Shown: in pieces, positions 6,394-8,042 of the stretch
Position numbering within the stretch: the first letter of the stretch is position 1
Layout of the letters: each line of letters starts with the position of its first letter
NCBI GenBank assembly: GCA_023387585.1
Contig: JAEWHZ010000175.1
Location: forward strand, 1-8,042
Origin: Pseudomonadota bacterium
GTDB taxonomy: Bacteria; Pseudomonadota; Alphaproteobacteria; Rhizobiales; Devosiaceae
Direction of reading: 5' to 3'
Length of the DNA stretch: 8,042 bases
Notes under the pieces: model-generated
Seen by the model: the letters and a program-made list of their open reading frames with translations, nothing else
Database searches by the model: none
What the model was told of the DNA's origin: nothing
Position numbers and translations under genes: made by a program

Positions 6394-7718
6394 GCGTCAC
6401 CGTGCGCTGGGCGCCCTCGCCGACGGGGCGCATCCATCTCGGAAATCTGCGTCCGGCGCTGCTCAACTGGTTTTTCGCCAAGCGCCATGGCGGCACCTAT
6501 GTGCTGCGCTATGACGACACCGACACGGCGCGCTCGACGCGCGAATTCGCCGACACCATCGCCGAGGACCTCGCCTGGCTCGGCGTGGTGCCCGACCGGG
6601 TGGAGCGCCAGTCCGAGCGCACGGAACTCTATCGCGAGGCGCAGCTTCGCCTGACCGAGGCCGGCCGGCTCTATCCGTGCTACGAGACCGCGGACGAGCT
6701 CGAGCGCAAGCGCCGCCGGGCGCGGGCGATGGGCCGCCCGCCGATCTACGATCGCGCGGCGCTGTCGCTGAGCGAGGAAGATCGGCAGCGGCTCGAGGCC
6801 GAGGGCAGGCGGCCGCATTGGCGCTTCAGGCTGGATGGGCGCGCGGTGAGCTTCGACGATTTGATCCGAGGCGAGCAGACGGTCAACACCGCCTCGATGT
6901 CCGATCCGGTGCTGGTGCGCGAGGACGGCAGCTTTCTTTATACGCTGCCCTCGGTGGTCGACGATATCGACATGGGCATCACTCATGTGATCCGCGGCGA
7001 GGACCATGTGTCCAACACCGGCACGCAGATCGAGATTTTCGAGGCGCTGGGCGGCGCGGTGCCGGTGTTCGCGCACCATAACCTGCTGACCGATGCCGAG
7101 GGGCAGGGGCTGTCGAAGCGCATCGGCTCGCTCAGCATCGCCGAATTGCGCGAAGCGGGTTACGAGCCCATGGCTGTCGCTATCGCCGCGACGCTCACCG
7201 GCACCAGCCTGCCGCTGGAGCCCTATGCCGATCTTGGCGCCATAGCGGACAAGCTGGAACTGTCGGCGATCTCGCACGGGCCGGCGCGGTTCGATCCGGC
7301 CGAGCTCGACAGCCTCAACGCGCGCATCCTGCACCAGACGGATTTTTCGGCGCTGGCGGAGCGGCTGGCGGCATATGGCATCGACAGCGAAGAATTGTGG
7401 CTGGCGCTGCGCGGCAACATTGCGCGCCTGCCGCAGATCGGGGAATGGGCGGCGGTGGTGTCGGGCGAGATCACGCCGGTGATCGCGGACGAGGATCGCG
7501 ATTTCCTCGTCGCTTCGCGCGAATTGCTGCCGGAGGAGCCGTGGGACGAGGCGACGTGGCAGCTTTGGACCGATGCGGTCAAGGCGGCGACGGGGCGCAA
7601 GGGGCGCGCATTGTTCATGCCGCTGCGGCTGGCGCTGACCGGGCGGCCGGACGGGCCGGAGCTCAAGTCCCTCCTGCCGCTGATCGGGCGTAGGGCGTGT
7701 CTGGCCCGACTACCCTGA
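6390..7718 (+). CDS. gltX: Glutamyl-tRNA synthetase (class I), short alphaproteobacterial type
   Basis: This enzyme charges tRNA with glutamate. In bacteria lacking GlnRS, as is usual in this class, a GluRS also charges tRNA-Gln for later amidation by GatCAB. The 442 residues are a little shorter than the usual 465-480. The class I signature is SPTGRIHLGN (10-19, HIGH variant HLGN). YDDTDTARS (41-49) and VIRGEDHVSNT (200-210) are conserved GluRS segments of the Rossmann/connective region. The KMSKS loop appears as QGLSKR (239-244), keeping the Ser-Lys-Arg but with Gly in place of the first Lys. Residues from about 310 form the helical anticodon-binding domain, ending with RALFMPLRLALTGRPDGPEL. 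The ATG lies in the ATGA overlap with nadE, supporting translational coupling. Many alphaproteobacteria carry two gltX genes; whether this copy prefers tRNA-Glu or tRNA-Gln cannot be told from the sequence. Its 3' end overlaps a gene on the opposite strand. Confidence 0.95.
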   Translation: MSVTVRWAPSPTGRIHLGNLRPALLNWFFAKRHGGTYVLRYDDTDTARSTREFADTIAEDLAWLGVVPDRVERQSERTELYREAQLRLTEAGRLYPCYETADELERKRRRARAMGRPPIYDRAALSLSEEDRQRLEAEGRRPHWRFRLDGRAVSFDDLIRGEQTVNTASMSDPVLVREDGSFLYTLPSVVDDIDMGITHVIRGEDHVSNTGTQIEIFEALGGAVPVFAHHNLLTDAEGQGLSKRIGSLSIAELREAGYEPMAVAIAATLTGTSLPLEPYADLGAIADKLELSAISHGPARFDPAELDSLNARILHQTDFSALAERLAAYGIDSEELWLALRGNIARLPQIGEWAAVVSGEITPVIADEDRDFLVASRELLPEEPWDEATWQLWTDAVKAATGRKGRALFMPLRLALTGRPDGPELKSLLPLIGRRACLARLP

Positions 7719-8042
7719 CCACGCGATCGCCGAACTGGACCAGCCGCATGTCGGCGGTGGTGTCGCGCGGCGTCACCGGCTGCGCGCTCGGCGCTTCGCC
7801 GGGGCCGGCGGGGCGGCGGCGGGGCAGGGGGATGTCGGAGACGAAATTGCTCGGCTCGAGCTCGGCCACGGCCACCGGCGCCTGGCCGGTGCGGCGCGGA
7901 TCGCGCAGCGGCAAAGGAAAGCTCTCGCCATTATAGGTGGCGACGGAGCGCGAATTGCCGTCCTCGCCGCCGGAAGAGGCGATGCGCCCGCTCTGCGCCT
8001 CGGTGCGGCAGCTCGTATCGGCATCGAAGCTTTCGCGATAGC
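7663..8042 (-). CDS. Hypothetical proline/arginine-rich protein, C-terminal part (5' end outside window)
   Basis: On the minus strand the frame is open from the window edge to a TGA at 7665-7663, giving 126 complete codons. It begins ...AYRESFDADTSCRTEAQSG. It continues through a low-complexity Pro/Arg stretch (DIPLPRRRPAGPGEAPSAQP) and ends MRLVQFGDRVVRVVGPDTPY followed by a short tail. Composition is more protein-like here than in the competing frames, and third positions are GC-rich. The YRxSFD...C segment and the VRVVGP tail faintly recall DUF2865 proteins of Rhizobiales, which are exported proteins of unknown function; this is memory-based and weak. A TTG at 7914 is in frame, but coding clearly continues upstream of it. 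The gene converges on gltX with a 56-bp tail overlap (7663-7718). No function is assigned. Confidence 0.6.
   Translation of the reverse strand, partial: YRESFDADTSCRTEAQSGRIASSGGEDGNSRSVATYNGESFPLPLRDPRRTGQAPVAVAELEPSNFVSDIPLPRRRPAGPGEAPSAQPVTPRDTTADMRLVQFGDRVVRVVGPDTPYARSAAGGT

Noticed and set aside
6369..7334. Long minus-strand open frame across gltX
   Set aside because: Same reason: a GC-driven shadow of a well-conserved tRNA synthetase, with no independent domain or SD support.
7773..8024. Alternative minus-strand frame in the last 270 bases
   Set aside because: It is almost entirely Ala/Arg/Pro, as expected of an out-of-frame reading of GC-rich coding DNA. The frame ending at 7663 has a balanced composition.

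Overview
The window is GC-rich, gene-dense chromosomal DNA from an alphaproteobacterium. The best guess is Hyphomicrobiales, perhaps near Xanthobacteraceae (Ancylobacter, Starkeya, Xanthobacter). That placement is an inference from four things: strongly GC-biased third codon positions, a class II DAHP synthase, an HWE-family histidine kinase beside a stand-alone receiver protein, and a short-type GltX of the kind often found as a second copy in this class. There are no tRNA or rRNA genes, insertion sequences, CRISPR arrays or phage genes.

Layout. 1-987 (+) is the C-terminal two thirds of a class II DAHP synthase, the entry enzyme of aromatic amino acid synthesis. 1060-2955 (+) is a soluble three-PAS HWE histidine kinase. 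2968-3393 (-) is a single-domain response regulator that converges on the kinase gene, only 12 bp away. 3598-4578 (+) is a secreted, probably beta-barrel outer membrane protein. 4726-6393 (+) is glutamine-dependent NAD+ synthetase (nadE), and 6390-7718 (+) is glutamyl-tRNA synthetase (gltX), overlapping nadE by ATGA. 7663-8042 (-) is the C-terminal end of a proline-rich protein of unknown function that converges on gltX and overlaps it by 56 bp. No gene-free gap exceeds 300 bp; the largest is the 204-bp divergent region 3394-3597.

How the genes relate. The kinase and receiver protein are a plausible two-component pair. nadE and gltX look translationally coupled. The other genes are housekeeping or envelope functions with no obvious shared pathway. 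I see no complete novel system such as a defence island or biosynthetic cluster.

The most interesting non-coding structure is the leader of the outer membrane protein gene. One 9-nt segment (3545-3553) can pair with an upstream SD-like sequence (3530-3540) or with the real Shine-Dalgarno region (3586-3594). That is the geometry of an on/off translational switch. Other structured sites are a 46-bp two-tier palindrome before nadE (4617-4662), resembling dispersed alphaproteobacterial intergenic palindromes, and a small inverted repeat containing both stop codons of the kinase/receiver pair (2952-2971).
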